Source: CAWIVH01 sp963839475
Lineage (GTDB): Bacteria; Acidobacteriota; UBA6911
Assembly (NCBI GenBank): GCA_963839475.1
Contig: CAWIVH010000017.1
Coordinates: 806,001 to 870,000 of the forward strand
Direction: 5' to 3'
DNA length: 64,000 bases
Shown: positions 9,098-18,226 of the stretch, piece by piece
Position numbering within the stretch: the stretch's first letter is position 1
Layout: each line of letters opens with the position of its first letter
Program-made: the position numbers and the translations under genes
Notes under the pieces: model-generated
What the model was told of the DNA's origin: nothing
Database searches by the model: none
The model's input: the letters and a program-made list of their open reading frames with translations, nothing else

Positions 9098-11209
9098 ATG
9101 AGCAATAAAAAGGTGCGTATACTGGTTGTGGAAGATGAAGCGATCGTTGCGCTGGATCTGACGAGCAGGCTGAAAATGATCGGGTATGAAATTGTCGGTA
9201 CCGCTGCGACCGGAGCGGACGCCATCGCGAAGGCCATCGAATTGCGCCCCGACCTGATGCTTATGGACATCATCTTGAAAGGTGAAATGGACGGCATCCA
9301 GGCATCGGAAGTCATCCGGGCAAAGCTGGGCATCCCGATTATTTTTCTGACTGCATGCGCGGATGATGCAACGCTGGAGAGAGCGAAGATTACCGAGCCC
9401 TTCGGATACCTGCTAAAACCTTTCGAAGAGCGGGAGCTGCACAGCCATATCGAAATCGCACTTTACAAACACAAAATGGAAAGGAAGCTGCGCGAAAGCG
9501 AAGAACGATACTCCCTGGCTACCCAAGGGGCCAACGACGGAATCTGGGATTGGAATCTTGAGAGCAACGAAATCTATTTTTCTCCCCGCTTCGGTTCGAT
9601 GCTCGGATATACCGAAAATCGTTTTGGAAGCTGTTCGGCGGATTGGCTTAGTAAAATACATCCAGCCGACCGGGCCCATGTCGAGAAGAAACTCAGCGAC
9701 CATATCGCAGGCCGGAGTGGCCATTTCGAAAGCGAGTATCGCATTCAGGATTCGAGCAATAACTACCGGTGGGTGCTATGCCGGGGACTGGCCCTCCGCC
9801 ACGGCACGGGACGGGCGCACCGAATCGCCGGATCGCAGACCGACATCACCGAGCGCAAAGTTTATAACCCTTTGACCGGCCTGCCCAATCAGGTACTGCT
9901 TGCCGACCGACTCGAGCGCGCTCTCAAACGCGGGAAAAACCAGGGTGGTCACTCGTTTGCGGTCCTTGCGCTGGACGTGGACAACCTCCGGATGGTCAAG
10001 GATAGCCTGGGATATGTCGTAGCCGACCAATTGTTGATCCAGATCGCCCGAAGAGTCCAGGGCTGCCTCACTCCCCAAGACACCGTATCCCATTTCGGCA
10101 AGGATGATTTCGTGCTGCTTCTCGAGGAAGTACGCGATGCAAGCGACACCATGCAAATCGCTGATCGACTCCACCGGGAACTGGTAAAACCCTTCCAAGT
10201 GGAGGGGCAGATAATCTACATCATCCCAACGATCGGTGTAACTCTCAGCACGGGCGATTACAACTGTCCTGAGGATCTGTTGCGCGACGCTTCCACGGCC
10301 ATGCATCGGGCAAAAAGCGAAGGGAACGGCCGGTGCGAGATATTCCAACGCGAAATGCGTTCCTCTGCAGTCAAACGCCTGAGGCTCGAAGCGGATTTGC
10401 GGAAAGCGCTGGAACAGAAGGATTTCAGAGTTCACTACCAACCGATCGTCAGCCTGAAAAACGGAAGGATCGAGGGATTCGAAGCCCTGGTCCGGTGGCA
10501 GAAATCGGGGGAACTGATTTTTCCGGGTGATTTCATCACAGTGGCTGAGTCCACTGACATGATCGTTCACCTCGAACGGTGGGTTTTATCGGAAGCCTGC
10601 AATCAGGTAGCGAGGTGGCAGGAGATGATCGATGTGCCATTGACGGCGAATGTGAATCTCTGCGCACAGCATTACGCGAGCCCGGATCTGATCAAGGCGT
10701 TGGAGGAGGCCCTCTCCAATTCAGGATTGCAGCCGAGTCACCTTCGGCTCGAGATTACGGAAAGCTCTTTAATGGCGAATACGGGAACTGTTTTGGAGAC
10801 CCTTTCCCAAATTCAAGATTTGAATGTGCAAGTGCACATCGACGATTTTGGCACGGGTTACTCATCGCTGAGCTATCTGAATCGGTTTCCGATCGACACT
10901 TTGAAGATCGATCGCTCCTTCGTGGGAAAGCTGGGGATGTGCCACGAGACCTGGAAGATAGTCAAAGCAATCGTGGGACTGGCGAGGAACCTGGGGATGG
11001 AGGTGATCGCGGAAGGCATCGAAAATCTGATGCAGCTGAAAATGCTTCAGACGCTTCATTGCGAGTTCGGCCAGGGATATTATTTCTCCAAGCCTCTGGA
11101 TCCAAGGGCTATCGAACCCATGCTCCTGGGGCACTATCCCTGGAATGTCGCGTTCATGACCACAACCCCTCGCGTAATCCAGTTCGCGGCCGAGGCGAAA
11201 ATCCAATGA
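9098..11209 (+). CDS. Response regulator with PAS, degenerate GGDEF and EAL domains (c-di-GMP phosphodiesterase)
   Basis: A 703-residue protein. The receiver domain (1-~120) has 'VVEDEA', phospho-Asp in 'LMDIILKGEMDG' and Lys in 'LLKPFEE'. A PAS/PAC follows (~135-250, ending 'GSQTDITERK'), then GGDEF (~255-420) and EAL (~435-690). The cyclase signature is GKDDF instead of GG[DE]EF and the usual RxxD inhibitory site is not evident, so cyclase activity is probably lost. The EAL domain keeps EALVRW, an Asn in 'NVNLCAQHY', EITES, DDFGTGYSS and AEGIE, so phosphodiesterase activity is expected. The gene is 27 bases after the histidine kinase, which suggests the kinase controls c-di-GMP breakdown. 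Confidence 0.92.
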   Translation: MSNKKVRILVVEDEAIVALDLTSRLKMIGYEIVGTAATGADAIAKAIELRPDLMLMDIILKGEMDGIQASEVIRAKLGIPIIFLTACADDATLERAKITEPFGYLLKPFEERELHSHIEIALYKHKMERKLRESEERYSLATQGANDGIWDWNLESNEIYFSPRFGSMLGYTENRFGSCSADWLSKIHPADRAHVEKKLSDHIAGRSGHFESEYRIQDSSNNYRWVLCRGLALRHGTGRAHRIAGSQTDITERKVYNPLTGLPNQVLLADRLERALKRGKNQGGHSFAVLALDVDNLRMVKDSLGYVVADQLLIQIARRVQGCLTPQDTVSHFGKDDFVLLLEEVRDASDTMQIADRLHRELVKPFQVEGQIIYIIPTIGVTLSTGDYNCPEDLLRDASTAMHRAKSEGNGRCEIFQREMRSSAVKRLRLEADLRKALEQKDFRVHYQPIVSLKNGRIEGFEALVRWQKSGELIFPGDFITVAESTDMIVHLERWVLSEACNQVARWQEMIDVPLTANVNLCAQHYASPDLIKALEEALSNSGLQPSHLRLEITESSLMANTGTVLETLSQIQDLNVQVHIDDFGTGYSSLSYLNRFPIDTLKIDRSFVGKLGMCHETWKIVKAIVGLARNLGMEVIAEGIENLMQLKMLQTLHCEFGQGYYFSKPLDPRAIEPMLLGHYPWNVAFMTTTPRVIQFAAEAKIQ

Positions 11210-11796
11210 TTTGCCAGCTTGATTGATATTACGGCCCGCGGTGTGCCGGAATAAATGAGCCGCACGCACAGCTGTTCCTGGGCCGATATCACTGGCGCCA
11301 GTGCCGTCACTGCTGGTGGTACTGCTGCTCGGTTTCAAGGATTGTCTCGACAGGCACCCCTAAGGTTACCCCTGCAAATGATGGTTACCGCACCAAGATT
11401 TAAAAATAACAGGGCAACGAATCAAGATTTGAAAGTGACTCACAGCGCGTCCTTATCAGCCGCAGGTAGCGCAGGGGGGTAACGCAATCAGCGACGGCTG
11501 AAAACTTTGCGGACGGTCCATGTATTTGTCGTCGATCAGGAGCCGGCACAACTTAACGGCACCCTATGCTATACTCGCCATTCTCCCAGGCACATACGGT
11601 CATTTATGAGGCAACCACGCTGCCGGGCAGCAATCTGGAAATCCATTTGCGCTTCACCGCGGCGCACCCTCGAACATTCACGTCACCGCAAATCAAAATC
11701 ACTTTGTTGTGCGGCAATCCAAGAGCAAAACGTACTCATTGAACGAAAGATACGGCCCTTCCGGCAGTCAGCTGCTATTCAGGAGCAATCCTATCT
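11210..11796. other. Intergenic region upstream of RHS copy 1
   Basis: No convincing gene. From about 11560 to 11796 the sequence is a diverged copy of 18005-18226 upstream of RHS copy 2; both share a TATACT box and the block just before the start codon. This marks the left limit of the duplicated unit. Confidence 0.55.
11570..11575 (+). promoter_or_regulatory. Candidate -10 box of RHS copy 1
   Basis: TATACT lies in a block conserved with the region upstream of RHS copy 2 (18015-18020), at similar distances from the start codons (about 222 and 207 bases). No good -35 hexamer was found at the usual spacing. Confidence 0.3.
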
Positions 11797-14700
11797 ATGA
11801 AAACCAAATTTCCCAGACCCGCAATCCTCTCTTTCATGCTCGCGTCGGCAGCGCTGATTTCTCTATGCGTCCAACTCCCGGCAGATCCTCCCGTCAGCGG
11901 CGACCCCGGCAAGCCCCCGGGAGGCGCGTGGACCGGCGACCCGGTCTATGTGAACTCAGGAGCCTTCGGACATTCCATGCCCCTTTTGCATCTCGGCGGG
12001 CCGCTCCCGCTCGACTATGTCCTGAATTACCGAACCGACGGGTCCTGGATGAGCCTCGGCGTTCCGATGGACCCGAACAGCCCGGCTCATTTTCAACACA
12101 GCATTTTTCCCGATGTGGAGTCCTGGGCGCCTGACTCGAACGGCGCAATCCGGGTTTACTTCGAGACCATGCGCCCCGGCGAACTGATCTGCTTCCTGGG
12201 AACGCAATCCTCCGGAAACTGGTCGTGGGTTCAGCAGGAGGCTTCCCCTGTCCGATATGTTCTCACCCGCTCCCCATCCGGCGCCTACTGGCTCATGGAT
12301 CCCTCCTCCGAGAGGATTTACCTCTTTGAACCTTATACTGCGCCTAACGGATATCGCATACTCGCTTATACGGACAGGAATGAAAACCGCTGGACCTACT
12401 CCTATTCCGGCAATAACGCGATTCTGCCAAGCCGCGTCGATGATGGCCTGGGAAGGAGCCTGCAGTTCACCTTTGCATCCACCCCGGCGTTCGAAATGCG
12501 ACGAGCCCTGACCGGAATAACGGATCAATCCGGACGGACGATCACATTCGAATCGACTCCACTGGCCTACTACACCTCAGTGACCGATCCGGCCGGCAAA
12601 AAGACTTCCTTTACATTTGATGACTCAAAGTATTTGACGCAGATTATCCGGCCTCTGGGGAACATTCCCTATAAGCAAGTTTATGCGAACGCCTCCCTTA
12701 ATGGGAAAATGGGCAGGAGAACAGCTACCCAGACAGACGCCTACGGCCGTGTCACCAGCCTGAGTTACGACTCCGGATCAAACAAGGTCACCGTCACCTC
12801 TCCCGACCTGACCACCCAGATTTTCAGGAGTTTTGACAATAATGCATCCTTGCAGTCGATCACGGATGCCAGCGGACGGCAGACCCTATTTACTCAGACG
12901 TCTCTGTTACAGCCCAGCACGACGACGGACCGCCTGGGCAATCGCACTACGCTCACCTATCATCCGGAAAGCGGCAAAGTCCTCTCCATGACCAATGCCA
13001 AGGGGAAAACCACGAGGTTCACCTATGCGGCTCAGAATCAGCTTTTCTCCCACCCCAAATTGACGGAGGAAAAAGTCGCGTTCACCTTTTATAACCTGAG
13101 CCGGATCGATTACCCCGATCAGACCAACGAGCAGTTTGCCTACGACTCCAAAGGCAACTGCATCCGTCACCAGAATCAGTCAGGGGCCGCCACAATTTTC
13201 ACTTACAACACTCGTGGTCAATTGCTGACGATACAGAATCCGGCCGGCGGCAAGGTGACATTCACCTACAATGCTGATGGCACAATGGCAGGGCGTAGCG
13301 ATACCGATACCGGCATGATATCCAATTCCTACGACAACTATAAACGACCCACTCAAGTCAGTTTTCCGGATGGGAGTTCCATCCGTTATGCCTACGATCC
13401 TAACGATCGCCTGACCGCAACAACCGATGGCCGCGGAAATACCACCAGCTATTCTTATGATGACAATGGCAACCTGGTTCGCCTGACCGATGCTTTGGGC
13501 AAAACAGTTCAATACGCCTACGACAAAATGGACAGGGTCATAAGCGTCACCAACAGGCTCGCCAAGGCAACCACCTTCACCTATGACTCCATGGGGCGGC
13601 TGGCCTCGGCAATCGATCCAACCGGCATCTCTACCACCTACGAATACGACGTGCACGGCTGGCTGAGTAGAGCGACGCGCGCACGGCAGAGTTATGGCTG
13701 GGAATACGACTACGAAGGATCCGTAATCTCGACGATACTCCCTTCCGGCTCCGTGATGCGCAGGGGAGTCGATCCGGTAGGCCGTAGCAGTACCCTGACG
13801 TCGGCGACTGGAGGCATCACTACACTTGCCCGTTCGGAAATGGATCGCATGACAAGTCTGACCGATCCGTTGAACCGACTCACCAAATACGGATACGACT
13901 CGCGTGGGCTGTTGACGAATGTCACCCTGGCCGATAACAGCGCGGCCCGGTATGAGTTCAGCTCTTCCGGCTGGCTTTCAAGGATTACCGACCCGAACGC
14001 CCGGGACTGGTTGTTCACACGGAGCCCGATGGGACGGCTGATTTCCAGCACAGACCCGCTGAATCAGGTACGGGAGTACCGATACGACTCCCGCGGAAGG
14101 CTGAACCAGGTGGTCTATCCTTCCGGCCACACCCTCGCCCTTGCCCGGGATGCGGCGGGCAACACAATCAGGCTCCAGTATTCAGGCGGACCGGATCTGA
14201 ATTTCACCTATGATGCGCTAAACCGCGTAACGAATGCCGGAGAGCTCCAGATCGCCTACGACAATGAAAGCCGGGTCACCACTACTACGGATGCCGGTGC
14301 GGCCTTCGGTGTGACCCGGGACGACTCAGGGCGCATTTCATCGGCGATTTATGGCGGTGGCGCATTTTCAGTAAACTACACCTACGATGCGGCAAGCGGG
14401 CTCCTGACCGGTGTCCAGGATACGCTGACACAGTCCCGGATTCAGTTCTCGTACGACTCCGATCGTCGGCTGGTTCTAATCGGGCGCAGCAACGGAATCA
14501 ACTCCACACTCACCTACGATGCCGACTCCCGGCTTACAGGTCTTCGAGATGCCAAAACCGGCGCCACGGCAATAAGCGAAATCCAGGCGACCATGAATGC
14601 CGCAGGCGAGGTTGCCTCGCAGCGCACAATCGCTCCGCTCGATCCGGCACAGTGGCTCAGTCCGCAGGAAACCCGGTTTTCCTACGATGCCGCTTCCCAG

Positions 14701-15957
14701 ATCAACAACGCCGGGTATAGGTACGACGACCGCGGAAGAATGGTTTCCGACGGCAGCCGCACCTACACGTGGGATGGAGCCTCGCGGCTTATCGGGACGG
14801 CGGAAGCGACCCTCACCTACAACAGCTTCGGCGACCTCCGAACCCGGACCACAGGCGCCAAAACGATTCGTTATTACGGCAACAGGGCGTTCGCAATGAA
14901 TCCAATCGTGGCCGAGCAGGATACGGCTGGCTCGCGATTTGTAAGATATTATGTGTGGACTCCAGGCGGCAAACTGCTCTACATGATCGATGCCGCTGAC
15001 GGCAACCGGGTCTATTTCTATCACACGGACAGGGCCGGCTCCATCCTCGCCCTGACCAATGCCGGCGGCAACGTTACAGACAGTTACGCCTATGCACCGC
15101 ACGGAAAGCTGCTGCGGCACCAGGGAAGCAACAACCAGCCGTTCACCTATCTGGGTTACTTCGGAGTGAGGCAGGAGGGCGAAAGCGGAACCCTTTACCA
15201 GATGCGCGCGCGTTATTACGACGCGGTCTCCGGCCGTTTCCTGACCAGGGAACCCCAGTGGCCAAACCTCAGGGATCCGCGTCAGATTATTCCCTATTCC
15301 TATGCGCGGAATAATCCCATCAATTTCGCGGATGTCACCGGCCTCGCGCCGGAATCGACCGATCTGCACCGATGGGAAATATACTGGTTCGAAGGGGGAA
15401 TGCTGCGCTCCGCTTTCGGGACTTACGGCGGAGCCGGAGCCATGCTTCTCCCCGGGATTGGCGCTGTCGCTCCCCCTGCCCCCAAGCCCTCCAACCTGCA
15501 GGCAAAATGGATCGCAAGCTGCGGCGGCAATACCCAGGCCTTCAATAAACTTCTAGGCATGATCGCCAGCCAGAATGGGTATGGTTCAGGAGGAACAGCC
15601 CTAGCCAGCGACCATCTTTTAGGCCAGGAATGGGATGATTGGTACGGCTGGGCAGCTCTGACGTCATACAACACCGCCCAGCAACATATGGGCACGCCGG
15701 GTACAACCGATTTTGGCCCTTCCACCTACGGGAACACGGTGACGTATCAGACCAACACTCCAACATCGAACATATATGACCTCGGCCCTTACGCCGTTGG
15801 CTCGCAGGGCTTCTGGGCAGCGGAGATTGATCCCTGGCCAGGATACTATGGAGGAGACCACTTCTATCCCTGGATGAATTGGGCAACGAGCTACGACGTC
15901 GGTCCATACACTTACAATCCGCACGTTTCTGACTCCGTCTATATCTCTCCATGGTGA
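11797..15957 (+). CDS. RHS/YD-repeat secreted protein, copy 1
   Basis: A 1,386-residue protein. A signal peptide (~1-28) is followed by a proline/glycine-rich start of an RHS N-terminal region, then dozens of YD repeats (YDxxGRL-type) to about residue 1080. The RHS-associated core follows (~1075-1180) with 'MRARYYDAVSGRFLTREP' and 'ARNNPINFADVTG'. RHS proteins form a hollow beta-cocoon that encloses a variable C-terminal tip. Here the tip (~1252-1386) matches no toxin family I recognise; it is rich in Tyr, Gly and Trp and contains DxGPxxxG-like motifs. The protein is nearly identical to copy 2 over ~1,220 residues (six substitutions found by eye). No immunity gene follows; a small YD protein gene starts 199 bases downstream. 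Confidence 0.92.
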   Translation: MKTKFPRPAILSFMLASAALISLCVQLPADPPVSGDPGKPPGGAWTGDPVYVNSGAFGHSMPLLHLGGPLPLDYVLNYRTDGSWMSLGVPMDPNSPAHFQHSIFPDVESWAPDSNGAIRVYFETMRPGELICFLGTQSSGNWSWVQQEASPVRYVLTRSPSGAYWLMDPSSERIYLFEPYTAPNGYRILAYTDRNENRWTYSYSGNNAILPSRVDDGLGRSLQFTFASTPAFEMRRALTGITDQSGRTITFESTPLAYYTSVTDPAGKKTSFTFDDSKYLTQIIRPLGNIPYKQVYANASLNGKMGRRTATQTDAYGRVTSLSYDSGSNKVTVTSPDLTTQIFRSFDNNASLQSITDASGRQTLFTQTSLLQPSTTTDRLGNRTTLTYHPESGKVLSMTNAKGKTTRFTYAAQNQLFSHPKLTEEKVAFTFYNLSRIDYPDQTNEQFAYDSKGNCIRHQNQSGAATIFTYNTRGQLLTIQNPAGGKVTFTYNADGTMAGRSDTDTGMISNSYDNYKRPTQVSFPDGSSIRYAYDPNDRLTATTDGRGNTTSYSYDDNGNLVRLTDALGKTVQYAYDKMDRVISVTNRLAKATTFTYDSMGRLASAIDPTGISTTYEYDVHGWLSRATRARQSYGWEYDYEGSVISTILPSGSVMRRGVDPVGRSSTLTSATGGITTLARSEMDRMTSLTDPLNRLTKYGYDSRGLLTNVTLADNSAARYEFSSSGWLSRITDPNARDWLFTRSPMGRLISSTDPLNQVREYRYDSRGRLNQVVYPSGHTLALARDAAGNTIRLQYSGGPDLNFTYDALNRVTNAGELQIAYDNESRVTTTTDAGAAFGVTRDDSGRISSAIYGGGAFSVNYTYDAASGLLTGVQDTLTQSRIQFSYDSDRRLVLIGRSNGINSTLTYDADSRLTGLRDAKTGATAISEIQATMNAAGEVASQRTIAPLDPAQWLSPQETRFSYDAASQINNAGYRYDDRGRMVSDGSRTYTWDGASRLIGTAEATLTYNSFGDLRTRTTGAKTIRYYGNRAFAMNPIVAEQDTAGSRFVRYYVWTPGGKLLYMIDAADGNRVYFYHTDRAGSILALTNAGGNVTDSYAYAPHGKLLRHQGSNNQPFTYLGYFGVRQEGESGTLYQMRARYYDAVSGRFLTREPQWPNLRDPRQIIPYSYARNNPINFADVTGLAPESTDLHRWEIYWFEGGMLRSAFGTYGGAGAMLLPGIGAVAPPAPKPSNLQAKWIASCGGNTQAFNKLLGMIASQNGYGSGGTALASDHLLGQEWDDWYGWAALTSYNTAQQHMGTPGTTDFGPSTYGNTVTYQTNTPTSNIYDLGPYAVGSQGFWAAEIDPWPGYYGGDHFYPWMNWATSYDVGPYTYNPHVSDSVYISPW

Positions 15958-16156
15958 GAAGCTTGGACGCAAGGGTGATATGAGATCAGCAAAAACTCCA
16001 CTTCATGGTGTGCACAATCCTTTGTTGGGCACTTCGGGCCGCGTGTTCGGCCCCGGCAGTAAATTATTCGAACGATGCGGCCGGCAAGCTGATCCAGACG
16101 GATCACGGGAAGCCGCGGCCCGTAACCCCAGGATGGACAGTCGACGAGGTGTCCAG

Positions 16157-17296
16157 ATGAGTAGGAAAATCCAAGGCAGATTCCTGGTTATTTTTATCCT
16201 GATGTTTGGAGCGATTTTAATATCGCCCCTCTTTTGCCAAACGGCTTCCTATTCGTACGACGCTGCCGGGAGATTAACGCTCGTCAGCTATGGCAACGGC
16301 GTCTCCATTCGATATGATTACGATGCGGCCGGCAACCTAACCAGAGTAACGAACGTTACCGTTGGTCCGCCTTCCGAGGCTACCCTCATTTCCCCTTCCG
16401 GGGCAACCAACACAAATAGACCGACCTACAAATGGAACAACGTGGCCTCAGCCACTTATTACCAGTTGTATGTAAACGACGGCGCGACCAGAGGCAAAAT
16501 CGTGACCTGGTATACCACCGCTGAAGCAGGCTGTTCATCCGGCATATGCTTCGTTACCCCGGACACAGCCATAGAGAATGGGAGCGGAGAGTGGTGGATC
16601 CAAACCTGGAATGACTCGGGCTATGGTCCCTGGAGTGAACCGCTGAGCTTTACGATCGCAGGGGCGGGTGTTCCCGGGAAAGCGACGCTCGTCTCTCCCT
16701 CAGGGAGCATCGGCACAAATACGCCCACCTATGTCTGGAACGCAGTTTCAGGCGCAACCTGGTACTTCCTCTGGGTAAACGACAGCATCGTGAATTCAGG
16801 CAAGATCCAGCAGTGGTACACCGCGGCCGAAGCGGGATGCTCCTCCGGCGCCGGTAATTGCTCCGTGACGCCCTCTACCATCCTTGCGGGCGGCGCTGGC
16901 CAGTGGTGGATTCAGACCTGGAACGATTCGGGCTACGGCCCCTGGAGCGATTCGCGGAGTTTTACCGTGACCAGCGGAGTTCCGGGGAAAGCAACGCTTG
17001 TCTCGCCATCAGGGAATACCGGCACACGTACACCCACCTATATCTGGAATGCCGTTCCAGGTGCGACCTGGTATTTCCTCTGGGTAAACGACAGCGCGGT
17101 GAACTCGGGCAAGATCCAGAAATGGTATACCGCGGCCGAGACCGGATGCTCCTCCGGCACCGGAAACTGCTCCGTAACGCCCTCAGTTGCCCTTGCGGAT
17201 GGTGCAGCCCAATGGTGGATTCAGACCTGGAATGATTCGGGTTACGGTCCCTGGAGTGAGTCGCTCAGCTTCACAGTATCATCGGTGCAACGATAA
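16157..17296 (+). CDS. Small secreted YD-repeat protein with three ~100-residue repeats, copy 1
   Basis: About 379 residues from ATG 16157, preceded by GAGGTG; an upstream in-frame extension exists but lacks a signal peptide at its start. A hydrophobic leader (~1-35) is followed by two YD repeats ('YSYDAAGRLTLVSYGNG', 'YDYDAAGNLTRVTNV') and then three tandem repeats of about 100 residues. Each repeat runs from [AK]ATL[IV]SPSG through a W-rich middle to 'WNDSGYGPWS', with a paired-Cys CSSG..C motif. The repeats look like fibronectin-III/Ig-type beta domains. It is paired with the RHS gene upstream in both duplicated modules, so a joint role (surface anchoring or partner of the RHS cocoon) is likely but unproven. 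Confidence 0.8.
   Translation: MSRKIQGRFLVIFILMFGAILISPLFCQTASYSYDAAGRLTLVSYGNGVSIRYDYDAAGNLTRVTNVTVGPPSEATLISPSGATNTNRPTYKWNNVASATYYQLYVNDGATRGKIVTWYTTAEAGCSSGICFVTPDTAIENGSGEWWIQTWNDSGYGPWSEPLSFTIAGAGVPGKATLVSPSGSIGTNTPTYVWNAVSGATWYFLWVNDSIVNSGKIQQWYTAAEAGCSSGAGNCSVTPSTILAGGAGQWWIQTWNDSGYGPWSDSRSFTVTSGVPGKATLVSPSGNTGTRTPTYIWNAVPGATWYFLWVNDSAVNSGKIQKWYTAAETGCSSGTGNCSVTPSVALADGAAQWWIQTWNDSGYGPWSESLSFTVSSVQR
16366..17287 (+). repeat. Three tandem ~100-residue (about 305 bp) repeats
   Basis: Units at about 16366-16674, 16674-16977 and 16978-17287. Units 2 and 3 are closer to each other than to unit 1. Shared signatures are 'TPTY[VI]WNAV', 'WYFLWVNDS', 'GKIQ[QK]WYTAAE', 'CSSG' and 'WWIQTWNDSGYGPWS'. 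The same array is present in the second module at 22720-23630. Confidence 0.85.
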
Positions 17297-17550
17297 GAAT
17301 CGCCTGGAGAAGTCAATTAATTAGCGTCGTGGACACCCACTGTTCAATTCACATAGGATGAGTCCCCACATTCTGAAGCCCCGGAGGAGTGAGAGTTGCT
17401 GATAGTCCGAATAAGCATCTTTTGGGTCGAATTTGGAACGGATTCTGCCTCCGATGGGGCGGAATTCTGCTTCTGATAAGGCAGGCATTATGTCAACCTG
17501 CCGGCACAATCGGGAGTTCAGGCTGAAACGATGTTGCCGGAGAGAAATTA

Positions 17551-17907
17551 TCACACACGTTTCTCTACTGCAGAAAGGGCTACCGCCGCGTGCTTGGTCG
17601 CCGAATAAGGAGCCAACCCTCCGCCGACCACAAGCCCTGCGGTGGATGCCGTATTGACGATGTGGCACTCGACGTTCTGAGAAAACATCAGAGGGGTGAA
17701 TATCTTGACCCCGTGGATCACGCCCCACAGATGGACGCCGATCACCCACTCCCAATCATTCCACGTGGCCTCCCACGGAGACCCACCGGCACCGATGCCG
17801 GCGAGCACTACCTTCATGCCTTCGCTGACACACCTCTCGGCTATGCCTCGTCCGATGCCGCTCGCCGCACCGGTAATCACAGCGACTCTGCCCTTGAACT
17901 CTTTCAT
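17551..17907 (-). pseudogene. Short-chain dehydrogenase (SDR) gene with internal deletion and lost 3' end
   Basis: The N-terminus is a classical SDR cofactor site ('VAVITGAASGIGRGIAER'). The sequence then jumps from the second beta strand (KVVLA) directly to the region after the NNAG motif ('GAGGSPWEATWNDWEWVIG'). It continues through the catalytic serine region ('VNTAST') and YxxxK ('YSATKHA') and ends abruptly in unrelated sequence. About 60 residues are missing internally and perhaps 100 at the end. NNAG is absent, so it should be non-functional. It lies on the opposite strand between the two RHS modules. Confidence 0.8.
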
Positions 17908-18226
17908 GGAGTCTTCCCCTTCCCCTCAGGATAGCTCAGCCGGCGCTGCCGGACAAACAGCCAATCCTCCGGCCACAGTCTCTGAATGCGGGTCTGCTTG
18001 ATGGAGCGATATGTTATACTCGGCGGTCTCCCGAGCTCGAATTGGAATTTATGCGGAAACGATGCAGCCGGGTTTTCATCCGGAAATCATCTTACGCTTC
18101 CCCTCGCCGGTGCGACGGCTATCCTTGCCATCAAAACCCACAGTCGCCTGGTTGTGCGGTTCTCCATAATGACGCGACACATAAGATCCTCGCTGCAGAC
18201 AGACCGATTCAGGAGCATTCCTATTT
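17908..18226. other. Region upstream of RHS copy 2
   Basis: No gene. From about 18005 it is a diverged copy of the region upstream of RHS copy 1. The conservation includes TATACT and the last ~25 bases before the start, where the two copies are almost the same. Confidence 0.5.
18015..18020 (+). promoter_or_regulatory. Candidate -10 box of RHS copy 2
   Basis: TATACT is conserved with the box at 11570-11575 within an otherwise diverged upstream region. No convincing -35 element was identified. Confidence 0.3.

Noticed and set aside
9850..10350. Active diguanylate cyclase domain
   Set aside because: Signature is GKDDF, not GG[DE]EF.
11894..12528. Open frames antisense to the start of RHS copy 1
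   Set aside because: Shadow of the conserved RHS sequence; identical shadow in copy 2.
14476..15369. Long antisense open frame within RHS copy 1 (and its twin in copy 2)
   Set aside because: It mirrors the YD-repeat codon pattern, has no start signal or domain, and appears at the same place in both copies only because the sense genes are identical.
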